NCBI RefSeq assembly: GCF_963169125.1
Contig: NC_084802.1
Span: 40,756,607 to 40,820,606, forward strand
Length of the DNA stretch: 64,000 nt
Origin: Humulus lupulus
Lineage: Eukaryota > Streptophyta > Magnoliopsida > Rosales > Cannabaceae
Reading direction: 5' to 3'
The stretch's first letter is position 1; every line of letters starts with the position of its first letter. The notes below the pieces were generated by a model. It did not search any database and was not told the DNA's origin. It saw nothing but the letters and a program-made list of their open reading frames with translations. Shown here in pieces: positions 34,773 through 44,924 of the stretch. A program made the position numbers and the translations under genes.

Positions 34773-35559
34773 ATGGGTTTTTATTGTCAAAAAGAATAAT
34801 ACCAAGGACAGAGTCTTTGTTAATTCATAACACACGTACCCAGCCTTATCTTTCATGTAATATATATTTTTATACATTTATATAAATATATATATATCTG
34901 TTACGTAGTTGGGTTGGCAGTTTTTTTTGTCTCTATACTTGGTAATATTTGTATTAATCCAAATGGCATGCCTCTATACAAATCCAAATAAGTTATATAT
35001 AGTCGGTGCTCGATATATATTTCATGCAAATGAAAGTATAGTAATAATGTATTGTATTGAGATGTGACAAACAAGTACATTAATTTTCAGAGAAAAAAGA
35101 GGCTGATTTTTGTTGAAGAAATCGTGATACGTTAGAAGAATGGTTGGGAATTTTGCCTTTCGGCTTTTGGCTTTTTGTAATATCATTATTATTCCAAAAT
35201 TGGTAGCACATGTAGTGAATGTATGTATATCTCTTTACGGGTCTTGAATACAGTGATTAGAACCATTACCAATTAATCAATACAAATTTCCAATATAAAA
35301 AAGGAAAAAGAAATTTTATTATCTCTTGTAAATAAATAGACGCTGTCTGTTCTGCCTGAGTCATTTTTATAATTTAAAAAAAATAGTTTTGAAAATAAAA
35401 ATGAGTGAATGATGGAAAGAAATGAGTTATCTATCAGATTAGATTAGGCGCATTGGGTTGGGTTGTAGAGATGGCGTAGTAGTGTGTGTGACAGGTTTTG
35501 ATAGATGGGTGGGATGGGGGCCCTAACCTAATCTTAGTGTTAGGAGTGAACGGTCATGA
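34765..35559. other. intergenic DNA upstream of a small ORF
   Basis: AT-rich, no element ends or long frames. The last 120 bp (35440-35559) is more GC-rich (GATGGGTGGGATGGGGGCCC). It could be promoter or leader DNA of the small ORF at 35641, but no clear TATA box in a fixed position was seen. Confidence 0.35.
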
Positions 35560-35640
35560 TTGATTGGACGGTTTGGATTTTATTTTCATTCTGAAAATGA
35601 GATATCAATCAAATCAAATCAAATCAGAAAATTTAAAAAA

Positions 35641-35802
35641 ATGGAGTTAGGGAGAAGAGAAGTGCTCAATTCCAATTCCAGTAACTTAAGTGCTGTCGTT
35701 TGTGCCTCCAGGATCTTCTGTCAGACTACGAAATCTCTGCTAAACCCTAAAATTGTCCAAAACCAAGCACCAAATTTTCGGTATAATAACATAGACATCT
35801 AA
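35641..35802 (+). CDS. small ORF, possibly first exon of a host gene or a relic
   Basis: The ATG at 35641 is in good plant context (AAAAAAATGGAG) and opens a 53-codon frame, MELGRREVLNSNSSNLSAVV then CASRIFCQTTKSLLNPK. The frame is also open upstream to 35560, but the 35641 start is favoured by context. The Arg/Ser/Thr-rich, acid-poor N-terminus resembles an organelle-targeting peptide. A potential splice donor (TTTTCGGTATAA, about 35776) precedes the stop. I do not recognise a family and found no continuation downstream, so it may be non-coding. Confidence 0.25.
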   Translation: MELGRREVLNSNSSNLSAVVCASRIFCQTTKSLLNPKIVQNQAPNFRYNNIDI

Positions 35803-36423
35803 CTGCATTTCATAATTGACAGAATATAATCAACCAAATTTTTTTTTTTCATTAAGCAAAGCCAAAAATATATCATGAGTAATGATATTTACATTTATTT
35901 TATACGCTCAAATATTATATATAAAGTAATTTAACACAATATTTTTTATGAGAGTAAATTCAATCAGACTAAATTATTATATTATTATGTATAATATTTA
36001 AGTACACATCTTGAATACACAAATCATTCCTCATATGATATTGAAGAAATTACATTTTATATGAGATTTGTAATAGTGTGTAAAAAAATGGTTTTTTTTC
36101 AAAAAAAAAAGTTAATCTATGACTTTTTTTAAGAATTTTCATTTTTATGAGTTTATTTTCTCATATTTTTCTATAAAAGTTGGTTTATGTCATAGTTTTA
36201 CTCTTAATCAAGTTTTATTAATTTGGAATGGTATGTTTGTAAATTGATTATTTTTTTAGCTTATTTATTTTCTTATATTGTTTTTATATTAAAATTTTCT
36301 TTGATTGTTTTGCAATTTTTTTTTTGTAATATGAATTGTTTTTAAAATTATTTTTTTATTTATTATAAACATTTTTTTTCCTTTTTTTTAGATTGTACGT
36401 TTTTTTTTTTAAATCCGGGGTAA
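35803..36423. other. AT-rich sequence, no gene seen
   Basis: T- and A-runs (for example T11 near 35840, T10 near 36400) and frequent stops. No structure was recognised beyond low complexity. Confidence 0.5.
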
Positions 36424-36791
36424 GGTAACCAGTTACTTGATTGATCTTTAACAATTATATAAAAATAAATCCTAGAGATAGGTTAAATAACATGTACCAG
36501 GAGGGATAACCAGTTATCTTAAGATGAGTAACTTTCTGCCATAAAAGGGGTAACCAGTTACTATAAGATGGGTGACGGGTTACTCATATTAAATATGAAA
36601 ATAAAGATCAAATTTGAAGGAAAAAGAGGAAGAATACTTTCATTAAAAAAATGAGAAGAAGTAACTATGATTTTAGTAACATATGTAACCAGTTACCATA
36701 AAAAATCCAGAAATATACACACATCAGAACGTGAAGGTAACCAGTTACACCTAGAAATATGCACACAAAAAACGTGAATGTAACCAGTTAC
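36424..36791. repeat. cluster of GTAACCAGTTAC near-palindromes
   Basis: The 12-mer GTAACCAGTTAC occurs exactly at about 36425, 36550, 36685, 36737 and 36780. A variant GATAACCAGTTATC is at 36505 and a degenerate GGTGACGGGTTAC is near 36571. Arms GTAAC/GTTAC are inverted around a central CA. The last two lie in a 43-bp tandem duplication (about 36708-36748 and 36751-36791: 'agaaatatRcacaca', 'aacgtgaaKgtaaccagttac'). The reverse strand carries TAACTG, a known plant MYB core. No gene adjoins. Confidence 0.85.
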
Positions 36792-36954
36792 TCATTCACG
36801 TCTTCATATTTTTATTAGTTTTCTTTCCAAATTTTGGTATTCCTATAAGTGTTACATTTAAAAAAAATGCTGAAAAAATTGATTTGAATTTTTTATATAT
36901 AGAGGACAAAATTACAATAATAAAAGATAATAAATAAATAAAACAGTAAAATAA

Positions 36955-37565
36955 TTATGTAATTTTAAAATATATGTGTGAAAAAAAAGAAAAAAAAATA
37001 TGAAAAAAAAACAAAAAAAATGATGAAGGAAAAAAACTAATGAATAAAAAAAATAAAAAGAATAAGAAGAAAAAAAATAATGGAAAAATGAAAAGAAAAA
37101 AAATATGAATAAACAAATTGGTAGAAAAAAATGAAAAGAAAAAAAGAAAAAATGGAAGAAGAAAAAGAGAGAAAAAAAAGCTCATATGTGTGAAAAAAGA
37201 AAAAAAATGGTAGGAAAAAATAATAAATACAAAAATGAAGAAAAAATATAATGAAAAAATTAAGAAAAAAAAAAGAAAGAAAAGTGAAAAAATATGAACA
37301 AAAAATAAAACAAAACAATACAAATGAAAGAAAAAAATAGATAAATGAATAAAAATGAGAAGAAGAAGAAGAATGGAAAAATTGAAAGAAAAAAAGAATG
37401 AAAGAAAAAATTGGTAGAAAAAAAATAGAAAAAAATAAGTAATGAAAAAAAGAAAGAAAAAAAAACTGAAAAAATAATAAAAAAATGAAGGAAAAAATTA
37501 AAAATAAATAGAATAAAATTACTTTCAAAATCAAAGAAAACATAACTATAATAAAAAAAATGTGG
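36955..37565. repeat. polypurine (A/G) low-complexity block
   Basis: About 600 bp in which the plus strand is almost entirely A and G with scattered T: AAAGAAAA, GAAGAAGAAG, and repeated 'aaaaaatga'. The minus strand gives long Phe/Ser-rich frames, which are a composition artefact. Confidence 0.85.
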
Positions 37566-37696
37566 CATTTCTATATTTTAATTAGCTATTAATTGTGTTT
37601 CTCATACTTTAACTTTTTTTTTAATAAATTTTCCCATACAAATTAAGAAAAGTATAATTCCCATATTTTTGCACATTGATGGTATAAAAACCATAG

Positions 37697-38355
37697 GCCT
37701 GTTTGACATTGTTTTCAATTTTTTGTTTTCAAAATTGTATTCTCAGAATTGAGAACAAAAAACTGTTTTTGTAGTTTTCAACAAACAAGAGGTGTTTGGT
37801 TAATGTTTTCTAAAAACAATTTTTTAGTTTTTTTTTTTTAATTTTAAATAAAAAATTAACAAATATATTTACAAAGAGAAAAATATTTTAAAAGTTTGTA
37901 ATAAATAATGAGATAAAATAATTTGAAAAAAAAATAATGAAAAATAAGAAGTGAGAAAGTAAGGAGATAAAATTTGAAGAAATAGAAATTGAGAGAGAGA
38001 AATTGATCCAAGAAAAAATGAGAGAAAATGTGATGAGAAAGAAAGTGGAGAGAGAGAAGTAAGTAGAGAGAAAGTGATGAGAGAGGAAATGGGGAGAGAG
38101 AAAAAATGATGAGAGAGAAAATGAGGAGAGAGAAAGTGATGTGAGAGAAAGTGAAGAGAGAGAAACTAACGACTGAGAAAATGATGTGACAATAAATGAT
38201 GTTAGATAATAATAATTAAAAAAGTGATGTGATAAAAAAAAAATAGACAAAAAAAAATTTGAGAACAACAAAAAACAATTTTTTGATGTTCTCAAAATTT
38301 TCTGTTTTTTTATAACTTTGTTTTTAAAAACTATTTTTTTAAAACAACGCCAAAC
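37697..38355 (+). mobile_element. MITE-like element with TGTTTGRC termini (left of an inverted pair)
   Basis: The left end is GCCTGTTTGACATTGTTTTC and the right end reads AAAACAACGCCAAACA, giving inverted termini TGTTTGRCRTTGTTTT. The interior has 'gagaacaaaaaactgttttt', 'ggtgtttggttaatgttttc' and a GA-rich minisatellite (GAGAGAGAAARTGATGA, 38000-38170). No coding capacity. No clean target duplication, so the superfamily is uncertain; the TIR style is common among plant hAT-like MITEs. Confidence 0.6.
38000..38170. repeat. GA-rich minisatellite inside the left MITE
   Basis: Irregular repeats of GAGAGAGAAARTGATGA / GAGAGAGAAAATGAGGA on the plus strand. The segment is missing from the right MITE, so it expanded in one copy or was lost in the other. 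Confidence 0.7.
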
Positions 38356-38358
38356 ATC

Positions 38359-38845
38359 GTGTTTGGCACCTTAACTAAAAACTGCTTTTTAAAAACAAGC
38401 TGGGTGTTTGACATTGTTTTCAAAAAACAATTTTTAAAAACAAAGTTACAAAAAACAAAAAATTTTGAGAACAACAAAAAGTTGTTTTCTATTGTTCTCA
38501 AATTTTCTTAACTTTCTCACTTCTTATTTTTCATCATTTTTTCTTTCAAATTATTTTATCTCATTATTTATTACAAACTTTTAAAATATTTCTCTTTGTA
38601 AATATATTTGTTAATTTTTTATTTAAGATTTTAAAAAAATAAAACTAAAAAAATTGTTTTTAGAAAACATTAACCAAACACCTCTTATTTTTTGAAACTA
38701 CAAAAACAGTTTTCTGTTCTCATTTCTGAGAACAAAATTTTGAAAACAAAAAACAGAAAACAATGCCAAACAGGCTCTTGTTTTCAAAAAACGGATTTTA
38801 GCTTTTAAAAACAAAAAACAATTTTTTAGTTAAGGTGCCAAACAC
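38359..38845 (-). mobile_element. second MITE-like element in opposite orientation
   Basis: Inverted termini GTGTTTGGCACCTTAACTAA at 38359 and its complement ending GGTGCCAAACAC at 38845. An inner pair of TGTTTGRCATTGTTTT ends lies at about 38404 and 38775. Segment 38510-38780 is the reverse complement of 37697-37960 ('caaattattttatctcattatttattacaaacttttaaaatatttctctttg'), so the two elements form a long hairpin with a loop of roughly 550 bp. No target duplication found. Confidence 0.6.
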
Positions 38846-39453
38846 ACTCATATTTTTTAAAAATTCTCCATAATATTAGCCCAAAATATTGAATCCATGT
38901 CAATTTCGGGTGTCTAAAGATTAGTAGCATCTCCAATTTTTTTTTTCAAGCAAGAACATAATCTGGAATGATTATGCCTCCATCTACCAGAACACTTGGA
39001 AATGTCTAAAAAAGTTAATTATACATTATACGGCTTAAATGTTCTTTGTCTTTGAAGATAGGGTGTCTTAATCAATTCATCTAATTGGTCATAAAGATAA
39101 TCCAACTTTTACAAGATAATTCTAGGAGTACTTCCAATGACTTGCAAAATATATTTTTCTTAAAAAAAATTCTTGAAAAGGAATTCCAATGTCTTGTTAT
39201 AGTATTTTTTTTCTAGATTCATTTGCCTGTATAATAAAATTAAAAGAAAATTTTGAGATATATTTTAATTACAGAAAAAGAAACTATTAGTGCTTTAGTA
39301 ACCATAAAATATGATAATTTTGTATGGAGATTCTCAATTTTTAAACTCTCTTTAACTCCCCACAAAAAAAAAAAAAAAAAACTCTCTTTAACTTAATTTG
39401 AAAAACATTTTAGTAATTATCATGGTTTCAGTACATAAGTAAAGTTTGTATTG
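38846..39453. other. AT-rich intergenic DNA
   Basis: No gene seen. It contains an uninterrupted A run of about 19 at 39364-39382, flanked by a short direct repeat (AACTCTCTTTAACT at about 39343 and 39382). Confidence 0.5.
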
Positions 39454-39462
39454 AAATTTATT

Positions 39463-40220
39463 GAGATATTGGCGGCCATAATAGCCAAAAAAAATTTTCA
39501 AAAGTTGTATTTTCATTCTCAAAATTTTTTGTGTGGTAATAATACATAAATCTATAATTTTTGTGCATCTGTTTGTACTCGATGTTAACTGTCCGTTAAA
39601 TATCTACATGACACATTTTTATTAGTCTAATCAGCAGCGATAATACCCAAATCTTTTCAAAAGTTATACTTTAATACTTTTTTTTTGTAATACCTAAATC
39701 TACAATTTCAGTGCAACTGTTGGTACTCATTGTTAGCTGCGCGTGAAGTATGTGGCACATATGGATTTTTGGATGATTTTAGACTAAATTATTTAAATTC
39801 TTTAAATATTATAAAAAATAATTTTAAATTTTAAAAAATCTAAAACATTATTAAAAGCTGGATTTTGGAATGATTTTGAGTTTCAATTTTAATTTGGGTT
39901 GTTTCAAATTTGTAAATTTTATTTTTATTAATTAGTTTTTAATAATCTTTTAAATTTTTTTAAATTTAAAATGATTAATATAGTATTTAAATAATTTAAG
40001 GATATTAGCGGCGATAATACTCAAATCATTTATAAAGTTACACTTTAACACCTAAATTTACGAGTATAAAAATGTGTCACGTGGATACTGAACAACAGCT
40101 AATGACAAGTACTAACAGTTGCACCAAAATTTTAGATTTATGTATTATTACTACAAAAAAAATATAGGTATTAAAATGTAACTTTTAAAAAAAATTGGGT
40201 ATTATCACAGCCAATATTCC
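39463..40220. mobile_element. Mutator-like MITE with 9-bp target duplication
   Basis: 758 bp flanked by AAATTTATT at 39454-39462 and again at 40221-40229. Ends GAGATATTGGCGGCCATAAT and the complement of GGAATATTGGCTGTGATAAT form a terminal inverted repeat that continues for about 150 bp ('taataatacataaatct', 'ttttgtgca/ggtgcaactgtt', 'gtgacacattttta'). A second inner copy of the arm sequence is present at 39640-39760. Long TIRs with a 9-bp duplication fit Mutator-like elements. No transposase is encoded. Confidence 0.85.
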
Positions 40221-40229
40221 AAATTTATT

Positions 40230-41611
40230 TAATTGAAGAAGTTCTTTACTAATTACAATATAATTATAAATATATATAGGACAATTCTCATATAGGGGCT
40301 TCTTTTTATGCGCGTTGAAAGCAACATGTTTGAATTTAGTTTTCGGAACTGTAAACTATTCATAATTTTCTGAAAATTTGCAAAATGCTCTAAATAAATA
40401 CAATATATACCGTCATAAAAAAAATCACGCTGAAAACTGTTCAAGGGTCAAGAAAACTGAGAATCCCACCAATAAAGCTTAAAGTGAAACCCCTAGAAGA
40501 ATTTTCATATATATATATGGGGAATTCTTCCATCCCTCGGTTTGTTTTGAAGGACTTAGTCCTATGTTGATTTTGAGCCTTTGGATTTATTGTTTTAGAA
40601 AATGGATGGTCAGATTTAGTTGCTGAGTTTATTGGGTGTCAAAGTACCGTTATGCTCTTAGTCACCCCTTAGTAATCGGTCACCTTTTTTTTTTATTCGT
40701 GTTTTCGTCCGTTTAGGCCATTCTTCTCCTTTCAAAAGGAAAAGTCCCTCCGAACCCAAACAATAACTGTTTGGAAGGAAAATTCCCTCCCATTTAGTCC
40801 ATTCTTCTCCCTGACGAATTTGGGGTAGATTTTTTTGTTTGGAGTAGTGGGGATTTCGATTGAGCTTGGTAATTTTTTCCGGCATGGTTTGGAGGTGTTT
40901 GATTCTACATGCGATGTTGTTTGCCGTGAGTTTGAAGGACCGAGTGCCCACTTTTCTGATGTAAAGCATAAATCCCTACATCTTTGTGTCGAGTTCTTCG
41001 GGTAAGTTATTATAGCACATTTACTCAATATGTTTTGGGCATTAGCTATTTAGGCAACAAATTTTGTTTGGCTTCATTTTTTTTTGTAATGGTGCACTCG
41101 AGTATTTAGTGCCCGATCATATATAATGGCGACCACCTCATGTTTGAATTTTTGTTTGAGAGAAATTATAATAGCAATTTCGTCAAAATGGAAGTCAAAA
41201 TACATTAAAAAAAACGTCAAAATGGAAGTCAATTCCGTCTCCATTCTTATTTTTCTCAGGTACTGTGCTCCCAAAGGTCCTCCCACGTAATACCACTCAC
41301 AACTCAATTGACCATGACGTGCTGAAACGCAAATTCTAATTCTTCCCACGTAATACGTGACTGCTTCCTTATGTTTATAATAATAACATACTTTATGTAA
41401 TTTTGACTGATGTGCAACCCTATTTTTTATAAGTGACAGTGCATTAACAACTCCACCATTTACAAGAAGACCTCACCTTACACTTACTTAATCTACTCCT
41501 CCATGCTCGTGTTTTCTATATGTATATATATGTGTGTAGGGATCGTGTTGACCTTAATTCAATCTCCACCATCCTACATGTATACTTGTCTATCATCTTT
41601 TTCTCTCTAAA
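40230..41611. other. intergenic DNA, no clear gene
   Basis: No element boundaries recognised. 40530-41000 is less AT-rich and has short open stretches on the minus strand, but none has a family signature. A possible promoter-like TATATATATG is at 41523-41532, upstream of the relic at 41612. Confidence 0.4.
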
Positions 41612-41887
41612 ATGGACTCCACACTTTTCCTAATGAATAGCATCATTAACTTCCCGTCATTTGATGACAATCATCTTGAGCAAATGCAATACATTAACTG
41701 AATTGTGCATGACAACGTCAGGCTGGCCAATGAGCAGAATGAATGGGAGAGGAGATACAATGCGTCCAACATCCAAAACACTCTCCTTTAGTCTGACCCA
41801 TAGTCCATCAAGATGTTTCATTTATTCCCGAACAATCAAGCAAGAAAGCAAGTACCGACTCTTCTAATTAATCAACCATCTAAATAA
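41612..41887 (+). pseudogene. degenerate ORF of unknown family
   Basis: From the ATG at 41612 one frame reads coding-like text for 91 codons (MDSTLFLMNSIINFPSFDDN, then VRLANEQNEWERRYNAS and IKMFHLFPNNQARKQVPTLL), interrupted by TGA near 41699, TAG near 41789 and TAG near 41801. It stops at TAA 41885-41887. Amino-acid composition is balanced and the frame is unshifted, which suggests a decayed real gene or exon rather than chance. I do not recognise it. Confidence 0.3.
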
Positions 41888-42828
41888 AAAATTTCCATAC
41901 CTAATTGAGTTAGTGATTTATTCATCGCAATATTGAATAAATGAAACTTCCCCATGGAATTTTTTTAAAAAAATCTTATAAAACAACTACAAAATATATA
42001 TCATTTTTACTTACTTGGTTATTGTTGCGTCTCACTCAACATAACATATAAATCACTTGGCGGAAACACAATGCTTACGTTACCAAAATCGTAAATATCT
42101 CTCAAATTCATATTAAGTTCACGATCAAGTCCTCAACTGTACATATTTTTGGACAGGGAATTACTTTTTTGCCCCTACTTTTTATACTCACATCACCAAC
42201 AACTTTCCAACTGATTTACACAACCGGTCATTGCAAGTCAAAAACAAATGTGAAAAAAAGACTTACTCCAATAAAATTTGGACAATTGGCAAAAAACTGG
42301 ACCTCACACTGAAGAACTGAGTCCTGTGAGGGATCGAAGAATTCGCCAATATGTATATAAATATATATATCTTTTTAGAATATTTTCCTTGGATATATAT
42401 GGTTTTTCGGTAAATCATTATGATATCATAATAAATTTTTATTATAGATAATTATTTATAAATATATTTTATTCATAAGTAATAAGTTCATCATTATATT
42501 CTGAGTAGCTCATTGAGTCAAGATCTCAATCATATAAAGGACACTTAATGTGTGCGCATGTGAGATATGACACATTTATTGTTTTTTTTTAAAGACACAT
42601 TTATGGTTTAATATACTAAAGGTGGAGAAAAATGAGGGTTCATCTCCATCGTGTTCTTGCCTTATTTGGGTAATATGAAGAATGCATAAGAAATAATTGA
42701 AAGTCTCAAACTTAGATTACATTTTGAATATAATTTCTAACTTTATACTATTTGATATGCCTCAAAATTTTACAAGTTATTTGTAGATAATTTATGAGCT
42801 GACTTTATTGGATACTTAATGTTAATTA
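41888..42828. other. AT-rich intergenic DNA
   Basis: No gene, LTR or TIR recognised. Frequent stops on both strands. Confidence 0.5.
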
Positions 42829-43420
42829 ATTTAACATGGGTAAATATCATTTTGAATTTTATGTTTTGCAAAAATGACTGATCGAGCCCCGCATTTTGTT
42901 AAATGACAACTCAGATCCTGCGTTTTACAAAATGGAACAAAATAATACCATGGGCATGATTTTAGTCAAATAGTTTTTCAATATGACCAAAATGCCCTCA
43001 CATTTTTTGTTTAATGCATTTTGAATTATATTAAATTAATTTTAAATATTAAAAAAATCATTTAAAATTTATACAATGAAATATTATTAAAATAATAAAA
43101 TTTGATATAAAATAAAAAATTATAAACGACTAACATTATTAACAAAAAATTAAAACAAATTCTTAATTTAAAATACATCAAAAATAAAATATGAATCAAT
43201 CTAAATCTTTGAACTTTATCTTTATCCTTCTCCTCTTCTTCTTCTTCAAAACCCAGAAACAAGTTTTAAGAAAAATAAATTTCAGTTACAAAATCAAACC
43301 AAACTAACAATATGCATACACATTTGGTCATCACATTTCAAACCCAAAATTCACACTCAAAATTAAAAATCAATCACAAATTTCAACATTACACTTGACA
43401 ATCAACATCAAAACTCAATT

Positions 43421-43466
43421 TTGTTGTTGTTGTTGTTGTTGTTGTTCTTCTTCTTCTTCTTCTTCA
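43421..43466. repeat. (TGT)n(TTC)n microsatellite
   Basis: TTGTTG repeats pass into TTCTTC repeats over about 45 bp. A related GAA-rich run on the same strand occurs at 43690-43735. Confidence 0.9.
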
Positions 43467-43985
43467 AACATAAAACCTGCTATACCCAGTCGGTAATCAC
43501 CTTGCTCGAGTCACCATCCGATCAACACCCAAGAACCTCAGCCTTGAACTCGGACTCAACCCAGATTTACCCAGGTCAGGCGTCACCCCGTTGCACCAGG
43601 CGTCACCTCGTCGTACCAGATGGAGATATGGCCTCCCCATTGCACCAGACATCCCTCGTCGCACCATCTCTGCCAAGATTAGGTAGTAGAAAAAGAAGAA
43701 GAAGAAGAGTCGAAGCACAACAGCAAGAAGAAGAAGATCGAGATGGGAAGAAGATAGAAGTCGCTACTTTGTACCGGTATCCACTCGAAGAAGGAGTCAA
43801 AGCGGAATATGAGGTTGCCAAAGACGTTTTCTTTCTGCGACGGTCAGGGGTGGGCTGGGTGGCGCGGGGTCTGCGATGACCAGGGGTGGATTGGGTGGCA
43901 CGGGGTCTAGGCTAGGGATGGGGTTGGTGGCTGGGGGCTAGTGGGAGAGGTGGATCTGAACGTGGAAGAGAGAGGAGAGAGGAAA
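43467..43985 (+). other. GC-rich cargo of the TIR element, possible captured sequence
   Basis: Composition contrasts sharply with the AT-rich TIR arms. A 152-codon plus-strand frame (43421-43879) reads CCTRRHLVVPDGDMASPLHQ-like Arg/Pro-rich text, with LGSRKRRRRRVEAQQQEEED and then EVATLYRYPLEEGVKAEYEV. It begins in the microsatellite (Leu/Phe run), so the start is artefactual. A captured fragment of a host gene is possible, but no family is recognised. Confidence 0.3.
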
Positions 43986-44210
43986 GATGAGAGAGAATTC
44001 AACTTTTAATTATTTTTAATTTATAAATATATTTTGAAGTATTTAATTAATTCATTAATTAATAAAATTTGAGGGAATTTTGGTCATATTTTAAAAAAGT
44101 TTGACAAAAATTGGGCTAAGGGTATTATTTTGTTCTATTTTGCAAAATACAGGGTCCGATCGGTAACTTTTGCAAAACGCAGGTTCCAAATGGTATTTAC
44201 CTATTTAACA

Positions 44211-44397
44211 ATTTGTATTGTTATATTATTTATATAATATGATATTTAGATTAAATAATGTGACAATGAGTGTCACATATAAAAAGAGAGTTACAAATTA
44301 AGTTATAAGTTTGTAACCCTAAAATATTACTCAATAATGTATAGATTTGATGTTACACATTTTGATTTGAATTTTTCAAAGCCATAAGTAATATGGT
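44211..44397. other. short AT-rich spacer
   Basis: No features seen; ends just before an LTR-like start. Confidence 0.4.
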
Positions 44398-44900
44398 TGT
44401 TGGAGACACAATTTTAACCCCCATAATGTGTTTGGATGTTACAAAGTCATGTGGGAAGAGTATAGAGGTGTTTGGAAAATTACACAAAAGAGTTGTGCTG
44501 AAATTGGGTTGTGGCTGCGGCCACAAGTGTTCCTAGCCGCAACATGGTGAACAGAGACTAGCTCTGGCCGTGAACGGTTCTAACATGGTAGCCGCAACAC
44601 GGCTACAGTCAGGGTTAGCTCTGGCTGTGGTCAAAAATGCTGACAGCCAAACCAAATTCCTTTTTCCACTTTGAACGGTTCTAACTACTCGTGTAACTTT
44701 CAAAACTCATTTTTAATTTCATAAACATATAATTAAACATTAGTAACAACTATGGGGGTTGGTGGAATTTGAAATTCAAAGGGTGTCTCAATACTCTATA
44801 AATGGAAGCATATTGCTCACTTGTAAGTGATAGAGTTGTTTTCATGTGTTTTAGAGAGTTGTTTTAGGAAATCTTCAAGCTTATTTAGTTATGTTTGTTT
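44398..44900 (+). repeat. LTR-like fragment with TATA box
   Basis: It starts TGTTGGAGACACAATTTT, a copia-style LTR start. It contains a CpG-rich segment (44505-44645, with 'ggctgcggccacaag', 'agccgcaacatgg') and a TATA box (CTCTATAAATGGAAGC, about 44798). No matching partner or internal region is present, so it is a solo or truncated LTR. No clear CA end or target duplication. Confidence 0.4.
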
Positions 44901-44924
44901 AGTATGACGCTTTTGTTGCCTTTG

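Larger units (their letters stand above)
42837..44202. mobile_element. non-autonomous TIR element with 8-bp target duplication and GC-rich cargo
   Basis: 1366 bp flanked by ATTTAACA at 42829-42836 and 44203-44210. The two ends are inverted repeats of roughly 190 bp: left GGGTAAATATCATTTTGAA..., right complement AGGTAAATACCATTTGGAA..., with shared 'cctgcgttttRcaaaa', 'gaacaaaataatacc' and 'atgaccaaaatKccctca'. The centre (about 43420-43980) is different in base composition: a (TGT)n(TTC)n microsatellite at 43421-43466 and then about 450 bp of GC-rich DNA. An 8-bp duplication suggests the hAT group, but the long TIRs are also Mutator-like (9 bp with one mismatch is possible: AATTTAACA/TATTTAACA). 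Confidence 0.82.

Noticed and set aside
36955..38295. Long minus-strand Phe/Ser-rich open frames
   Set aside because: They come from A/G-rich low-complexity DNA and GA repeats; stops are rare there by composition. No start context, domains or balanced amino-acid use.
40658..41028. Minus-strand ORFs of about 100 codons
   Set aside because: Two overlapping frames, neither with recognisable motifs; composition is not clearly coding.
43421..43879. 152-codon ORF as a genuine gene
   Set aside because: It starts in a TTG/TTC microsatellite and shows no domain; kept only as possible captured cargo.
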